64,000 nt of DNA from Branchiostoma floridae (Eukaryota > Chordata > Leptocardii > Amphioxiformes > Branchiostomatidae): assembly GCF_000003815.2 (NCBI RefSeq), contig NC_049983.1, forward strand, positions 3,728,706-3,792,705, written 5' to 3'. Of the stretch, positions 12,059-23,637 are shown piece after piece (position 1 is the stretch's first letter; the number at the start of each line of letters is the position of its first letter). Both the position numbers and the translations under genes were made by a program. The notes beneath the pieces were generated by a model, which did no database searches, was not told where the DNA came from, and worked only from the letters and a program-made list of their open reading frames with translations.

Positions 12059-13950
12059 GTAAATACTTTACCTAGTGATTTTCCCTTCTGTACGAACAGT
12101 AGAATGTTAAGTTTGTTAATGAAGCTTAGATTAATCTAGATAAATACTTTGTAGAACTGAATTTCTTTTTTTTCAAACTTGGAGTCCAATTCGTGATGCT
12201 GTCTAACTTCCATATGAGAACATTCACTTTTAAACAAAAGCTGAGTTAGAATAGAATCAAACTCAGTCCATTTAAGGGGTGAAGTATAAAAGAAAGTATT
12301 ACGAGTACAAGGTGTAAAACTTCTTTTCCTGAATTGTGTTTCTGACAATGTACAGTTTCTGTCTTCAAATAATTATGTGAAGTCAAGAGCAGTTTCTGGC
12401 CACAGCTACTTGTAGCTTTACCATTAATTCTTGCAGATGAAGTAGCTCAAGTGACACCCAACTTAGTGACGATAGGAACAAAGAATTTTTGTATCATAAA
12501 ATGTACAGGTCACAGATTTCTTGTTCTTCAGTTTGATGTTGACAAATGCTTCACACATGATTTACACAGCATGTATTATTACGACTAGTAAGACTTTGGA
12601 ATTTCAGAACGCTCCCTTTCTTTTACCAATGAATACCATGAATACAAAATGATGTCAACAGAAGACGGGCATTACCATTACCATTATACAAACAGTAGAG
12701 AAAACGGATCATTTGAAATCACAAACTTCATTTATGATAAAGATTATATATCTTACATCAAATTTCACATAAATTGGAACCACCATATCATTGTCTCATC
12801 GATATCTGTTTGATATCAGTTTGATAATCTGCCTTCAAGTTTGAATGCATTTAACAACATATTACCTTTAACAAGAAGGAGTTTTTTATATAAGATATTT
12901 GACTTTCTCTTGATAAATTAGATGATATAAATGATATACTGTTTCTTTGAGAACACACGACCAGAAAACTAAAATGATTCACACACAGCTGCTAGAGATG
13001 TGCATACAGAGATAGTTATTAGTACCCTGCTATCTTCTTATGTGTTTTTCATCTCTTAAGCTCGGTCCATTTATCCAGGAAAAGTGAACTAGCATTTGTA
13101 CATTGGGTTTTCAATACTCTATTCAGTCTGGATGCTGCCCAGTATAAAAACAATATCACATTTTTAAGGGGAGTGGCATCCAGATAATACTAGCTTTTGT
13201 AAAAGGGTGCAGAGGGTTATGTTTAAAGTCTAACAATTTCTTTTAACGGCCAGGATTTTCTAGAGGGTACAGAATAGTAACATACATGTAGATGTTCAAT
13301 CCACAACATATGTTAAATTATGCAAAAGGACTTCAAGAGAAATTTCCTATCTTTTATCGCAGTCAAATTTGGGTGGTGTGCTTTATATTGAATGTCATTT
13401 GAGCCAAAAAATGTTTGTTTTCATGTTTTAGAACCATGTGTTTTACATGGCAGCTCCATCCAGTCTCATTATGATTAAGATTTTTGGTTTTATACCAAAA
13501 ATCAGACTAGTCATAAATGTTTCCATCTCTATTGAACAATTTTTTTTTCTTCATTTTTTTAAGAAAAAAGAAAATCACACAAAGAAAAGTTCATTACAAG
13601 GGTAACCAAATACTTCATGTTGACAAATACAAATACAAGTACACAGGAGTTCAAAGACCTCATACCTTCTGCAGAATGACATTGCCGACTATAGAGTGAT
13701 TACGCAAAAAGTGCTAATTTCTGATAGATCTTATTTATCAGTCGATCATCTTCTCTATCACATTTATCCAAAGTATGGAATAAGGATATCAGCAAAAATG
13801 CAACTCTTAAAGTAGAGTTTTCTAAGTAATTATGCAAAATGGGGATCTGATTTGCATGATTTATGTCCCATAATCAGCTTCCAAATGCTGCAATTATCCA
13901 TCCACAACTTCTCGAGTTATGCTGTCTCATCTACAAAAAAGATGTACACA
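12059..13950. other. Intergenic DNA, no gene seen
   Basis: AT-rich with no convincing exon on either strand. It lies downstream (3') of the minus-strand LRR receptor. Confidence 0.5.
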
Positions 13951-13973
13951 AAGAAACGGCACCAGCTTTGTTT

Positions 13974-13979
13974 TTTATT
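13974..13979 (-). terminator. Candidate poly(A) signal of the LRR receptor
   Basis: AATAAA on the minus strand, about 190 nt past the TAA at 14171-14169. It supports ending the gene in this exon, but the GTAAGT donor-like site at the stop leaves a further exon possible. Confidence 0.4.
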
Positions 13980-14168
13980 CTGTTACAGAATACCGATGTT
14001 TGTTGCTGGTGATGCCGTTAAAAGAAATAACCGTTACGGTATAGTACAATTTCGTAATTGTGCAAAACTAATTGGTGGAAATGTTAAATGGAAACCTCAA
14101 AATTTGGGAAACAATGGAAAGATTGATGTCTGTCCAATTTTGTTCATCAATCCTTTCTTTTTTTGTAC

Positions 14169-17100
14169 TTACTGAACCTGACAGCGTGCGGATGTCGGTT
14201 CATAGCTGTTTGTCTCGGGGGAGTCTGGGGTGTCAGTTACTGCCTCTCTACGGTCATTCTGGCTGTAGGCCGGAGACCTGTCAGCACTGGCCGCAGTGGA
14301 CGGGCAGATGTAACTGATTCCCCGACCGGTGGCGGCATTGCCACGACCGCGGTCATCATAGATGGCGGACTGAGTACCCGACTCAATACTGGGCAGGGTG
14401 GCAGGCTGGTAGCTATTGGCCACAGCAGGGGACTCTGAGGAGTTGCAGAGTGCCTCACTATGGTCATGCTGGTCATATGTGGTAGACAGGGTGCGCTCCT
14501 GGTCAGTGGTCAGGGCAGGGGAGTTGTAGCAGGTGCCTTCCGGGAACCAGAGCCGCCTTTCTAGGGTCGCGCTGGTCATATGTGCTGGACAGGGTACGCT
14601 CTTGGTCAGTGGCCAGGGCAGGGGAGTTGTAACAACGTGCCTTGCGGGAAGGCTGAGCGGCGCTGGCATTCTGCTGGTAGGCAGAGGACTTAGTAGTACC
14701 CGGGTTTGGGAGAATGGATGGGTGCTGGTAGCACTTTTGGCCGGACTTGTCGCGACCATTGGGGCCATAGGCAGCCAGGACGGCGCCTTCCCTGTTTGGT
14801 GTCTGACGAGGGCGCTCGGTGCTGTAAGGGCGGGACGGCACGGGGTGTGTCTGCGCGCGGGCGCGGCCTGCGTACGCTGCGCAAAGCTTCGCCAATCCGT
14901 ACGGGACGATTTCTGATTGAGAAGAATCTGCCCTGCGCAGATCAGGGTGGTCCTGGAAACCACCCTCAGCGTAAGGGCTGATGACTGATTCTGAATCATT
15001 CAGGCTGTCGTGATCATTAAAACCACCCTCAGCGTACGGACTGATCACTGACTCATCCATGTTGCCTTGATCTCCAACAGGCCACCTGGAGCAGGCAGTG
15101 ATCTGGTTACCGTTACGGGACGGGCCTGTAGGGTTACCGGGGGCTTCGCGCCTGAGCCTACGCCAAATGTACATGGCACATACCCAAACTCCCAACACAG
15201 CAAGTGGCAACAACAGACCAATGACTGCCGACACGATGTACCACTTGAGGTCTTCATAGCCATCATCGCTCACGCCTGTGTACAGTGGTGTAATGCCAAT
15301 GCTTGTCAACGGCAGTGTGGTGCTGATGATGGTTGAGGATGGTGCCGTGTTAGTGAGTGAGAGTTCTGTGGCTTGGGGTGTTGTTATGCCAGAGTGTGCG
15401 CGCTTGCTCGCCATGAAGACGGCACTGTGGGAGCCAGTTTCCGAAGAAACAGTACAAGTGGTGGTCTGGAAGGCCAAGGGCTCGGCGGTCTCAAGCCAAA
15501 GGGTGAATCTAGTCTTCCCTATGTAGTTGGAATACAAGCTATCATTTCCAGATTCCTCCAACAGGTCATAAGATCCCATACATTTCAGCCAGCCCTCGGC
15601 CTTCAGGTCGGTCACCATTCTCACGGTCAGATTGCCTGTCGGCAGAATGTCGTGTGTGGTCGTGTTTGTGTCGTACGTGAAGCTAACCGCATGGTGTAAG
15701 CCGTTAGGGAAAGCACATGACACTACGGGTAACTGCTCCCAATACACGTCGCCAACGGCTTTGTACTTGTACGCAGCGCTGCCTTCAACACTCACGATCT
15801 CTACCAGCGGCGCTGGGCAGGGCAGTGATCTGGGACTGATCGCGGGAGGATTTGGGTTTAATGCCGAGGCGAGGCAGCCTGTGCCGAGGGGAACCCGGAT
15901 TTTCCCGATGAACTGCTGCTTGAACTTCAGGATGTTTCCCTGGTGTTCATACAGCCAGTCGTTCGCGCAGGTGCAGCGCGGAGGATCATCCAGAGGGATA
16001 CCTCCAAATGGTAAAGCCCTTCCTTCCAATGGGATGGTGGCAATCGCATTTCCACGCACAACCATAAAGAATGGAAATGACGATCTGAACCAACCACCAG
16101 ACAGGAAGGTCAACCTGTTGCCCGCCAGATTTAGGAATCGAATTTCCGTGTTTGAGTGAAACGCGCCCGCAGCGATGTGGAAGATTCTGTTACCCTCCAG
16201 GTTCAGGACTTTCAGCCGCTCAAGACCGTGGAACATCCCCGCGCCGATCGCTGTCAGTTTGTTCTCAACAGCGCGGACATGTTCTACGGACTTGATCGCC
16301 TGCAGGGTCCCGGGTGCTACGTTAGAGATACGGTTGGCACTTACGTCAAACCAGCTCGGCTGCACTCCCTGGAACGTGTCAGGTGACAGGGTCAGGATCT
16401 GGTTGTCCACAAGGATGACGTAGGACAAGCTGGGCAACCCATCCAAGCAGCCAGCCTGCATCAAAACGAAACGCAATGGCAATTAAACAAAATGTTGAAA
16501 TACAGAAATATAAATTTTCTTCACTTCAAAAACATATCAAACTGAGGAAGTTATTTACTAGTCAATGTACAAAAATTTATCCAAAACATACCGGCAATAG
16601 AAAACTGGCAAAAAGTGCATGTTCATCTGTTTCTCAAAGCTCACCTCCAGATGTGTCAGCTTGTTCTCCAACAGCAGAAGATACTTCAGACCATCCATCC
16701 CAGCAAACGTGCCGTTCCTCAGAGTATGGAGATTGCTCCGCCAGATAACCAGGGTAGACACCTGTGGCAACTTAGCAAACGCCCCTCCCTCTATCTCCGT
16801 TAGGTTACAACCCACAAACCACAACCTGCAAACTCTACCACAGGGGATCTGAGAGAGGATCTCTGCCTTGTCAGGGTCAAGCTTACCGACGTTGTTGTCA
16901 ACGATCATGATGTTGGTTCTGGCGGGTGGTAGGGAGGGGTTCTGAGTGGGACCCCCCTGGGTCGGATTTGTTTCATTTGAGCAGACCTGACAGGATTGGA
17001 ACACCTGACTCAAAGAAACTGTCTGAAATGGACCTTTGTAGCTGGAAACTTCACGTGGGTATTTGGTCCACTTGTACCGGTACGCTCCAATGTCATACCG

Positions 17101-17256
17101 GTACTCATGACCATCACTACGGCTGTCACCTACACCGCACTTTGCCACGGACACCCTACGGCAGCTTTGCCAGCTATCAGCATCTATACGTGACACCAGG
17201 AGCTGCAAGAGCAGCAACAAGCAGACTTTTGTCGCTAGCTTTCTTACCATGATCAA
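14169..17256 (-). CDS. Leucine-rich-repeat single-pass receptor with tyrosine-motif tail (apparent frameshift)
   Basis: Exon 1 is 17256-16645, exon 2 starts at 16455; the intron is 189 bp, GT-AG, phase 0. Start at 17256 gives a signal peptide (KLATKVCLLLLLQLLVSRIDA); the Met at 17250 is also possible. Order along the protein: a Cys-containing N-terminal region, LRRs from roughly residue 118 to 340 (LVIWRSNLHTLRNGTF, LKVLNLEGNRIFHIAAGAF), an LRR C-cap (RCTCANDWLYEHQ), a further ectodomain, one membrane segment at about 609-635 (YIVSAVIGLLLPLAVLGVWV) with RRLRR after it, then a tail of about 330 residues. The tail has two copies of ESVISPYAEGGF and many other tyrosines. Frame breaks near 14552-14557: one extra base would restore a frame running to TAA at 14171-14169. 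Alternatively the exon is spliced at GTAAGT just before that stop. A type I surface receptor; ligand unknown. Confidence 0.85.
14462..14660 (-). repeat. Tandem duplication inside the receptor tail coding sequence
   Basis: Two copies encode CYNSPAL-TDQERTLS-TYDQ. Matching points are 103 bp apart (14462 and 14565), which is not a multiple of three, so the second copy is in another frame. Copy-to-copy comparison places an extra base in the GCCGCC at 14552-14557. Confidence 0.75.
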
Positions 17257-18034
17257 ATTTAGCCTTCATGCAAGATAGAGATGGGGTACAATGGCAATGC
17301 TATATCATCATAAGGAAACAACTACAAAAGCGTTACCTTTTGTGTATCCCAATTCTGCTCATCGACAGAACCTAGACAGCGCAGAAAACAGACGTTCTCT
17401 CCAGTGGTGCAACAGCGCTCTGACTCAACAAGATTACCTTTCCACATGACTAAATTCTTTGTTTTTTTCAACACGCAAGCGCTGACTTCCCCTGAGAAGA
17501 AAGGCATTCCTAGGTCCCAGGTATTCACGTATGACGTGTTTCGCCATATTTGTTCTTATTAGTCTGAACGAGGAAAACAAGGAACCTATCAATGATATGC
17601 CTTTGATCACATTTTCCCTTGCTGCTACCATGGCCCTGTATTTTCAGTGGATATGGTTAGCTATTATAATCTGTATCATATTGCATATTGTCATTTCAGT
17701 ATAGACATTTGGCGAAACAAATCAGCTAAATGAATGTTAGACCCCATCGGTTGCTAAAATGGGGTAGAAATTTTCAAGACTTGGTAAATGATCTGCTATG
17801 TTTGAAAATAAGATTGTCTAAACGGATATATGACAATCTTTTCTACTGGATTATGTTCAACATAATGCAAAGACTACCCTGCAATTGTATTTATCTTATG
17901 TATGTATTTTGTCGTAATTGCCTATGTTTGTCCTTGGTATTGTAGCGTTTGTATTTTTACGCTAGGAGGCGTTTTTGTAACATATCAGCTACTTTCAGTC
18001 ACAGTACAGACCCCGTGAATCTGTCATGATCTTT
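17257..18034. other. Intergenic DNA upstream of the LRR receptor
   Basis: No gene seen. On the minus strand there is a donor-like AAAAG/GTAACG near 17330 that could end a 5' non-coding exon of the LRR receptor. This is only a possibility. Confidence 0.4.
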
Positions 18035-18038
18035 TTAA

Positions 18039-18250
18039 CCCTATTCAGACGGGGGGGGTGTGCTTTTGAGGCCTGCGCCAACTTTGTTGTCCTACAACGC
18101 CAGAACGGCTTACGCTAGAGCCACCAAATTTGGTGAGTTTTCCTAAAATATTGTTGGCAACAACTTTAAGAAGTTTGACAAATTTTCATTTTTGTGTTGC
18201 CATGGTAACCGTTTGTTGACAGGCAGTTTTGCCAAAAATCACTATTTTGG
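18039..18250 (+). mobile_element. TTAA-family repeat, truncated copy
   Basis: Starts CCCTATTCAGAC after TTAA (18035-18038), then CCTGCGCCAACTTTG and TTGTTGGCAACAA as in the complete copy at 33659-34211. The far end is missing; it runs out beside the SDR pseudogene. Confidence 0.65.
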
Positions 18251-18349
18251 ATCAAGATACTGTCCAATACGTCTTGAGGTAGGTTGCTTATCTTGATTGC
18301 CCTTCTTTTTATGACATCTAGCGAACTAATCATTTCTAGGTGCTCTCCC

Positions 18350-19120
18350 GTATTGAACGGAAAGGCGTCGCTGCAAAGCCAGCAAACGGTTTCAGCAACC
18401 TCCTCCGGCGCTGCTATGCGGCCAGCAGGGTGAATCATCGAAGCCAGCGTCTTCTCAAAGCCTGGCGGCGCCATTTCCAAGGCGCGATACGTCATAGGTG
18501 TAGCGGTGGTAGGGGGCAGACGGCGTTCACGCGTATCCCTTCCTTGGCGTATTCCATGGCAGCGGTTTGAGTGAGACCCAGAATGGCAAACTTGGACGCG
18601 CAGTAGGAAGCACTGATGTTAGGGACGGAGAGAAGACCCGACAGGCTGCTAGCGTTGACGATACTGCCTCGTACCCCGCGGAAGCGACACACGTCCGGCT
18701 TGTCGGCCCATCTAGCCGGGTCGCTCACGACGGGCTCCTGCTGCAGCATCTGTACTTCATACACAGCCACACACCCTTGGCGTTCACGCCCATGACGCGG
18801 TCGAACTCGTCTTCAGGCGCGTCTACGACTCTGTGGTTGTTGGTTCCCATTCCGGCACTGTTAAAGGCGCAGTCGATCCGCCCGAAGCGCTGAATCGCTG
18901 TGGTTACCATGGCTTCCACGCTTGTCGCCATGGTAAAGTCCATATGGACCGCGATCCCCGGAGTTTGGAGCATGCCCAGTGTCTCCTTGGCGCTCTCCTC
19001 GTCGATATCAACCAACTCACAGCTGTACCCGAGCTCAGCAAACCTGACCGCCGAGGCACGGCCGATGCCGCGCCCACCTCCCGTTACCAGGGCAACAAGC
19101 TTACCTCTGACGGCTGCCAT
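18350..19120 (-). pseudogene. Short-chain dehydrogenase/reductase, frameshifted and 3'-truncated
   Basis: The classical SDR layout is spread over three frames. 19120-18751 has VALVTGGGRGIGRA (cofactor loop TGxxxGIG, residues 13-20) and CAFNSAGMG. 18751-18516 has GSIVNASSLSG (catalytic Ser) and ASYCASKFAILG (catalytic YxxxK). 18515-18350 has MTYRALEMAPPG and PEEVAETVCWLCSD. One base is missing at about 18751 (within KYEML) and one in the G5 run 18512-18516. The sequence stops at FNTGEHLE, where the family normally continues to a conserved glycine-rich end, and no donor site follows; a TTAA-family repeat lies just downstream. CTAG/GTAACCATGG precedes the start and looks like an acceptor. Probably an inactivated NAD(P)-dependent oxidoreductase. 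Assembly error in the two indels is possible, but would not explain the lost 3' end. Confidence 0.65.
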
Positions 19121-19255
19121 GGTTACCTAGAAAATAGAAAGACGTAAAGTTTAGATTCGTTAGTTGACTGTACAATTGTTGTTTTGAATACACACGGAAA
19201 ATCAGTATCAACATTAAACCGCAGCTCTACGTCATGACCTAGACAACAAGGCAAA

Positions 19256-19257
<2 letters not shown>

Positions 19258-19308
<51 letters not shown>

Positions 19309-19465
19309 AACACACACACACATACACGTACACAAACGTATACCAATTCACTCAGACACACGCACACACTAAAACACATACAACAACAACATACACACTA
19401 ACACACATACACACTAACACACACGGACACACAAACACACTTTTACACACTATCAAGTCTATTTT

Positions 19466-19500
<35 letters not shown>
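19258..19500. repeat. CA and GA microsatellites
   Basis: An imperfect (CA)n tract covers 19258-19450 and a pure (GA)n tract 19471-19500. The open frames through them are repeat artefacts. Confidence 0.95.
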
Positions 19501-19504
<4 letters not shown>

Positions 19505-19734
19505 GCCATCTGTAAAGGGAAAAAAACAACATATTTGGTGTATGTAGTCTAAATTTTCCCATGCCATGCCCTCCTCTTATCACATACACACATATGAGAC
19601 TTAGACAAACAATATATATATATGTACATATGTATGTATGTCTATGTCTACTCTATACCTTCGAAAGGACTCAATTTCTTACTAAAACATGAAAATTAAC
19701 TAAACGTCACAACATAAACAAACAGCGTGGTCAC

Positions 19735-20059
19735 ATGAATAAGGAGTGCCATAAAAGGTTGAACATAATGGAGACCCTGGAAGAGGTGGAGTCGGCACTG
19801 GTTGAGACCGCGAAGCTGACTGAGGAGTTGGCTGCAAGGGAGCTGGAGGACACCGAGCTGGAGGAAGACGGTAAGAGGTCTTGTCATCTCCGCTGCATCC
19901 CTTTCAAGACGTTTCAGTCCAGCTAGTATATAATTATGTAGAAGACATATTTACTTCACCTGGTCTAAATTATGATGCAAAGGCCTGTGCAAGGTTTTCT
20001 TCTCATATGTGTGTTTTATAATACGAAAATGTATTCAATTTACAGGCGTCAAAAAGTGA
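19735..20059 (+). CDS. Short acidic coiled-coil C-terminal coding exons, function unknown
   Basis: Frame open from 19735 (a later Met at 19768 has a better context), ending at a good donor, GACG/GTAAGA, at 19870. An acceptor TTTACAG at 20045 joins in phase 1 to GVKK and TGA at 20057-20059. The peptide METLEEVESALVETAKL and what follows is Glu-rich and regular enough to form a helix or coiled coil. I recognise no family. It may be a very small protein or, more likely, the end of a longer one whose earlier exons I did not find. The CATAAAAG just upstream could be an acceptor. Confidence 0.45.
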
Positions 20060-20303
20060 AGCAAGCTCCCGGTGACCGTCCGGACGTCCGTAGGCATAGG
20101 GATTGGAACTTCCCATGGCGTCAGCTGGACAAGAGTAGCCATGGGATGATGTTTACTCAAATAAGAAGAACATTTCTGTAGAAAATTCTGTTAGATATTT
20201 CTCCAATCTATCTTATGGTGTGTCGTTGGCTTCCGTTTTGCTACCTCAGGCAAATTTGATTACGGTAGCCAAACTCCCGCGGCAAATCATTTTCCCTGTA
20301 GCC

Positions 20304-20408
20304 TCCTCTCGAAGCAGAGGTTGGTGGGAAAAATCGTGACCTTCTGCTTTCATATTTTTTTTCGACAAAAGGTCACGATTTTTACCACCAACCTCTGCTT
20401 GGAGAGCA
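20304..20408. mobile_element. Foldback hairpin element 2 (CAAGCAGAGG-end family)
   Basis: Whole element is an inverted repeat: left CTCTCGAAGCAGAGGTTGG, right the complement of CTCTCCAAGCAGAGGTTGG, then AAAATCGTGACC in both arms, with a ~35-bp AT-rich loop. Perfect 9-bp direct repeat CCTGTAGCC on both sides (20295-20303 and 20409-20417) reads as a target-site duplication. Confidence 0.85.
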
Positions 20409-20417
20409 CCTGTAGCC

Positions 20418-21044
20418 AGCGTATTAGTCCAGTCAACAACCTCCTTTGTCCAGTCGATAAAGAAATAGATAACCCATATTATCATCTTTGTTCAGAACTA
20501 CTAACCATGACGGCACAGCGACCTGGAGACATGACACGAGTAACCCCAAATTATACTCGACCAACTCCACACTCGCAGAGAAACCTAACAAGTAGCGATA
20601 TTTTCCCCGTTTTGTCAGACCCCAGTAGGGAGAGGGGGGCTGGTTTCAAGCGGACAGGCCTTCAGCCTGGCCCTGAACGACCCAATCATGAGAGCTGCTG
20701 CAACTCAGCCCAGCAGGGCATTCCATTGAGGGTAGTAGGGAGAAGAATGAGTATTTGTTTGCGTTGGTGCAGGTGTACCCCCGGGTACGCCCCTGGGCTG
20801 TGAAGCCTAAAGATTTGAAACTCTCACGCAAACAATTATACAGACAACAGGTCATGGCTGCAAAATGAAGGGGGAGCAATCTTAACGTCTTTCACTTTAC
20901 GAACTTCGACAACTTAGGCCTAGTTAAAAAAAATCGTGTTTCCTGTTTTAGTCCTGAAAAAATTAGGGTTGGTATAAGTAGGGATAATCTTTCTTTTTCT
21001 CAAACATTGGTTAGGCTTTGGACAAAATTCTAACTGATACAATA
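20418..21044. other. Intergenic DNA, no gene seen
   Basis: An open frame at 20321-20803 starts inside the hairpin and shows no family features. Nothing else stands out. Confidence 0.5.
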
Positions 21045-21230
21045 CTGGCATGGAAGTTCATCTGTGTTGGTATAACACATTGTGGAAAAAATTGCTAAGA
21101 CTTTACTTCCAACACTGAATCACTGTAAATTACTTCAGGGACTTACCCCTCTAAATTTTCGGTCAATATCCGTCGACCTTGTTCACAGAATGACCCTTTC
21201 TATCTACAACAGTGACGTCAGGAAATCAGG
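21045..21230 (-). repeat. Second copy of the 758-915 repeat
   Basis: Aligns by eye with 758-915, including the shared run GGGACTTACCCCT and the block around CCGTCGACCTTGTTCACAG. It ends just after the shared CAGTGACGTCAGGAA, short of the coding part seen in the first copy. Probably a 5'-truncated retroelement end. Confidence 0.6.
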
Positions 21231-22018
21231 ATGAATTATTGGCACATTAAACAGGTTTTGTAAAACTTTTTGACCCACAATGAATATGCATTATTTTTTA
21301 TTACAAACTAAGTTCCTTCTAATGCAATTTGTGATATATCTTTATATAAATATGGTGAGTTAAAGCGTAGATTTATTACACTGGACCACATACAGTAACA
21401 TGCGTCTAGAAGAGAGTTTTAATACTCGCCTGGAATGTACCATTGTCTAACTAAGCCATGAAACTCGGCAAGGAAGGAAGGGCCTTCGGAAGGGGCTTTG
21501 GAAGGGCTGGGTTAACAGGTCCATCCATTGAACCATTGAACCATGGAAAAAATCCAGCGGCAAGGCAAGAATTAAACATCTGAAAATCTGACCTTATATC
21601 GCGTGACACAACATGATTATCCGCAGTTAGTTTCAGGGCCTGTCTGTGTCTTTATGACCATCGTAACCAAGTTGTTTTTCCCTTAGATTTCATAACATTC
21701 TGTACATTTGTTCAGGAATAGAACGGACATGTAATAGTAACAATGTTAGCCTAATTAAGTACATAAAATAGAAAATTACAACTACTTTTTTTGATTGCAG
21801 GCCATTAATTTTTGGCGACGACTAAGGGGCTGAGCCTATTCTGTTACTTCTACTCCAAACAAAACTGTACAACGTGCTGTTATATCTTTCCTGTGCTAAT
21901 ATATTCTACGCCTTCTTCCTCTTAGCTTTGACTAATAGTGTCAACTTCTATGACCATGTAAAGGTTGTCCAAACGCGGGCAAAGGATTTTCAATATGAAG
22001 TTGTAATTTTGTCAATAC

Positions 22019-22062
22019 AGTAGAAGCCAGTTAATTGAACATCGGATAAATGCACAATGCAG
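22019..22062. mobile_element. Truncated end of the pogo/mariner-like MITE
   Basis: Begins CAGTAGAAGCCAGTTAATTG right after TA and continues with GATAAATGCACA, as in the left end at 11885-11920. The other end is absent. Confidence 0.6.
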
Positions 22063-22292
22063 GTGCCTCTAAGTTCTAGATTGAAGAGATTCGAGACATA
22101 CTTTGGCGCAGAGCAAAGTTTATATTCTTCTCCTTTCTCTGTTTTCTACACACGCAACACTTTCTCTCTGGAGCTCCTTCCAGACAGTCTGATCTACTTT
22201 TCCCTGACTCCCTCCCCTCTACCCTACTTGCTCTCTCCGAGTCACAGCACCAGAGCAGGTTCATCCTACATTCTAGAGGAAAAGAGGAGACC

Positions 22293-22492
22293 TACTTTTC
22301 AAGCAGAGGTTAGGCTCCGGCTGTTTTTTGTTTACGTTTCTTTGGTAGTTTTTATCGGGCTTTCTATTTTGTATTGTATCTTGTATTGTCAAAACCTAAC
22401 AATACAAGATACAATACAAAATAAAAAGCCTGATAAAAATGACTAAAAAACGTTTAAAAAACAGCCGGAGCCTAACCTCTGCTTGGAGAGTA
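22293..22492. mobile_element. Foldback hairpin element 3 (CAAGCAGAGG-end family)
   Basis: Inverted arms of about 95 bp meet with almost no loop near 22395. Outer ends TACTTTTCAAGCAGAGG and, complemented, TACTCTCCAAGCAGAGG. Inner stems (GGCTCCGGCTGTTTTTT, ATTGTATCTTGTATTGT) are unrelated to those of the other two hairpins. Flanks GGAGACC at 22286-22292 and 22494-22500 suggest an 8-bp duplication with one mismatch. Confidence 0.85.
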
Positions 22493-22500
22493 GGGAGACC

Positions 22501-23637
22501 ATACTGTCTGCATCTTTCCTTGTACAAACGCAATTATAGTTTTAGGCATACAACAATAAACATGTATCGTATTGGATGTTTACTGGATTTATACACCTCC
22601 CCTCTGATATGAAAATTAGCCCCTAACATCTCTGATCATGACTTTGTTATTCCATATACGAGTAATTCGGAACCTGGTTTAGAAATATGCACATTGTGCC
22701 TATAACCCTGTTAACGTCACATAACCCACTTGTTATAGAAAAAAAGTGGGATACTTCGTCTTCCACTGCTTCCGGAAAAGAAGTCAAACCCCCAATACTT
22801 TGCAATTAGCCCATGGGCAAGAACTTGAAAATAAAACTTTAAATGTGGATTGAAATTTCTGCAGCATTGTGACCATTTGAAAATGAGCAGAAAATGATAC
22901 AGAATCAATGGGACAAAAAGTTCATGAAAGATTCCATACTTTCGCCAATGTAACTAAGTTACCCAACAGATAACGTACATCTTATATAAGACCACTATCG
23001 GAAGGTTTAATCCGCTGCCAACCAACCCGCATACTAGACAAATATAGTTGATTCCTACTCACTGTTACCTGCTATACTAAATCAGTCAGAATAAATGGGA
23101 ATTTTCCGGTAGTTGTCAGGCCACAGCAAGATAATTTTATGGATGACATCCTCTGAAGACTTCAAATTTCATACGAAGTGCAAAAAAAGATTGGTTAGAA
23201 AAATATGCCTAAATTTTCAAAATAGACAACATAAACGTTGTAACAACAATTGAATTGTACATGTTGTAACTGTGACAAAATATGGTATCAGTATGAGTCA
23301 ACAAGCGTTTCATTCTTGTATTCAAGAGGTTACACTTGCAGGGTATACTGGTATCACTTACCAAGTTGTAAACTACACTTAAGTACCATATGCTTACCAT
23401 TTGGTGCACGGAACTTTTACATTACTACACTAATGGTTGCTTTACTAGTGAAACTGCTGTAAGCACAATCAAGGCTACCACACGACTTGTTTTCCCATGT
23501 AGGTATTTTGTTGTCATGTCACCATCAATGAATAGAAATATTTATTATCCTTTCTTTCAAAAACAGGCTAAAATGAATGAGCGCGCTGGTGTCATCCATA
23601 AAATTTGCATGCTTGCTATGGCCTTAATTAATAATAA
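22501..23637. other. Intergenic DNA, no gene seen
   Basis: No exon-like frame on either strand and no repeat that I can tie to others in the window. Confidence 0.45.

Noticed and set aside
20321-20803. 160-codon plus-strand frame
   Set aside because: Begins inside foldback element 2 and shows no protein family or splice context.
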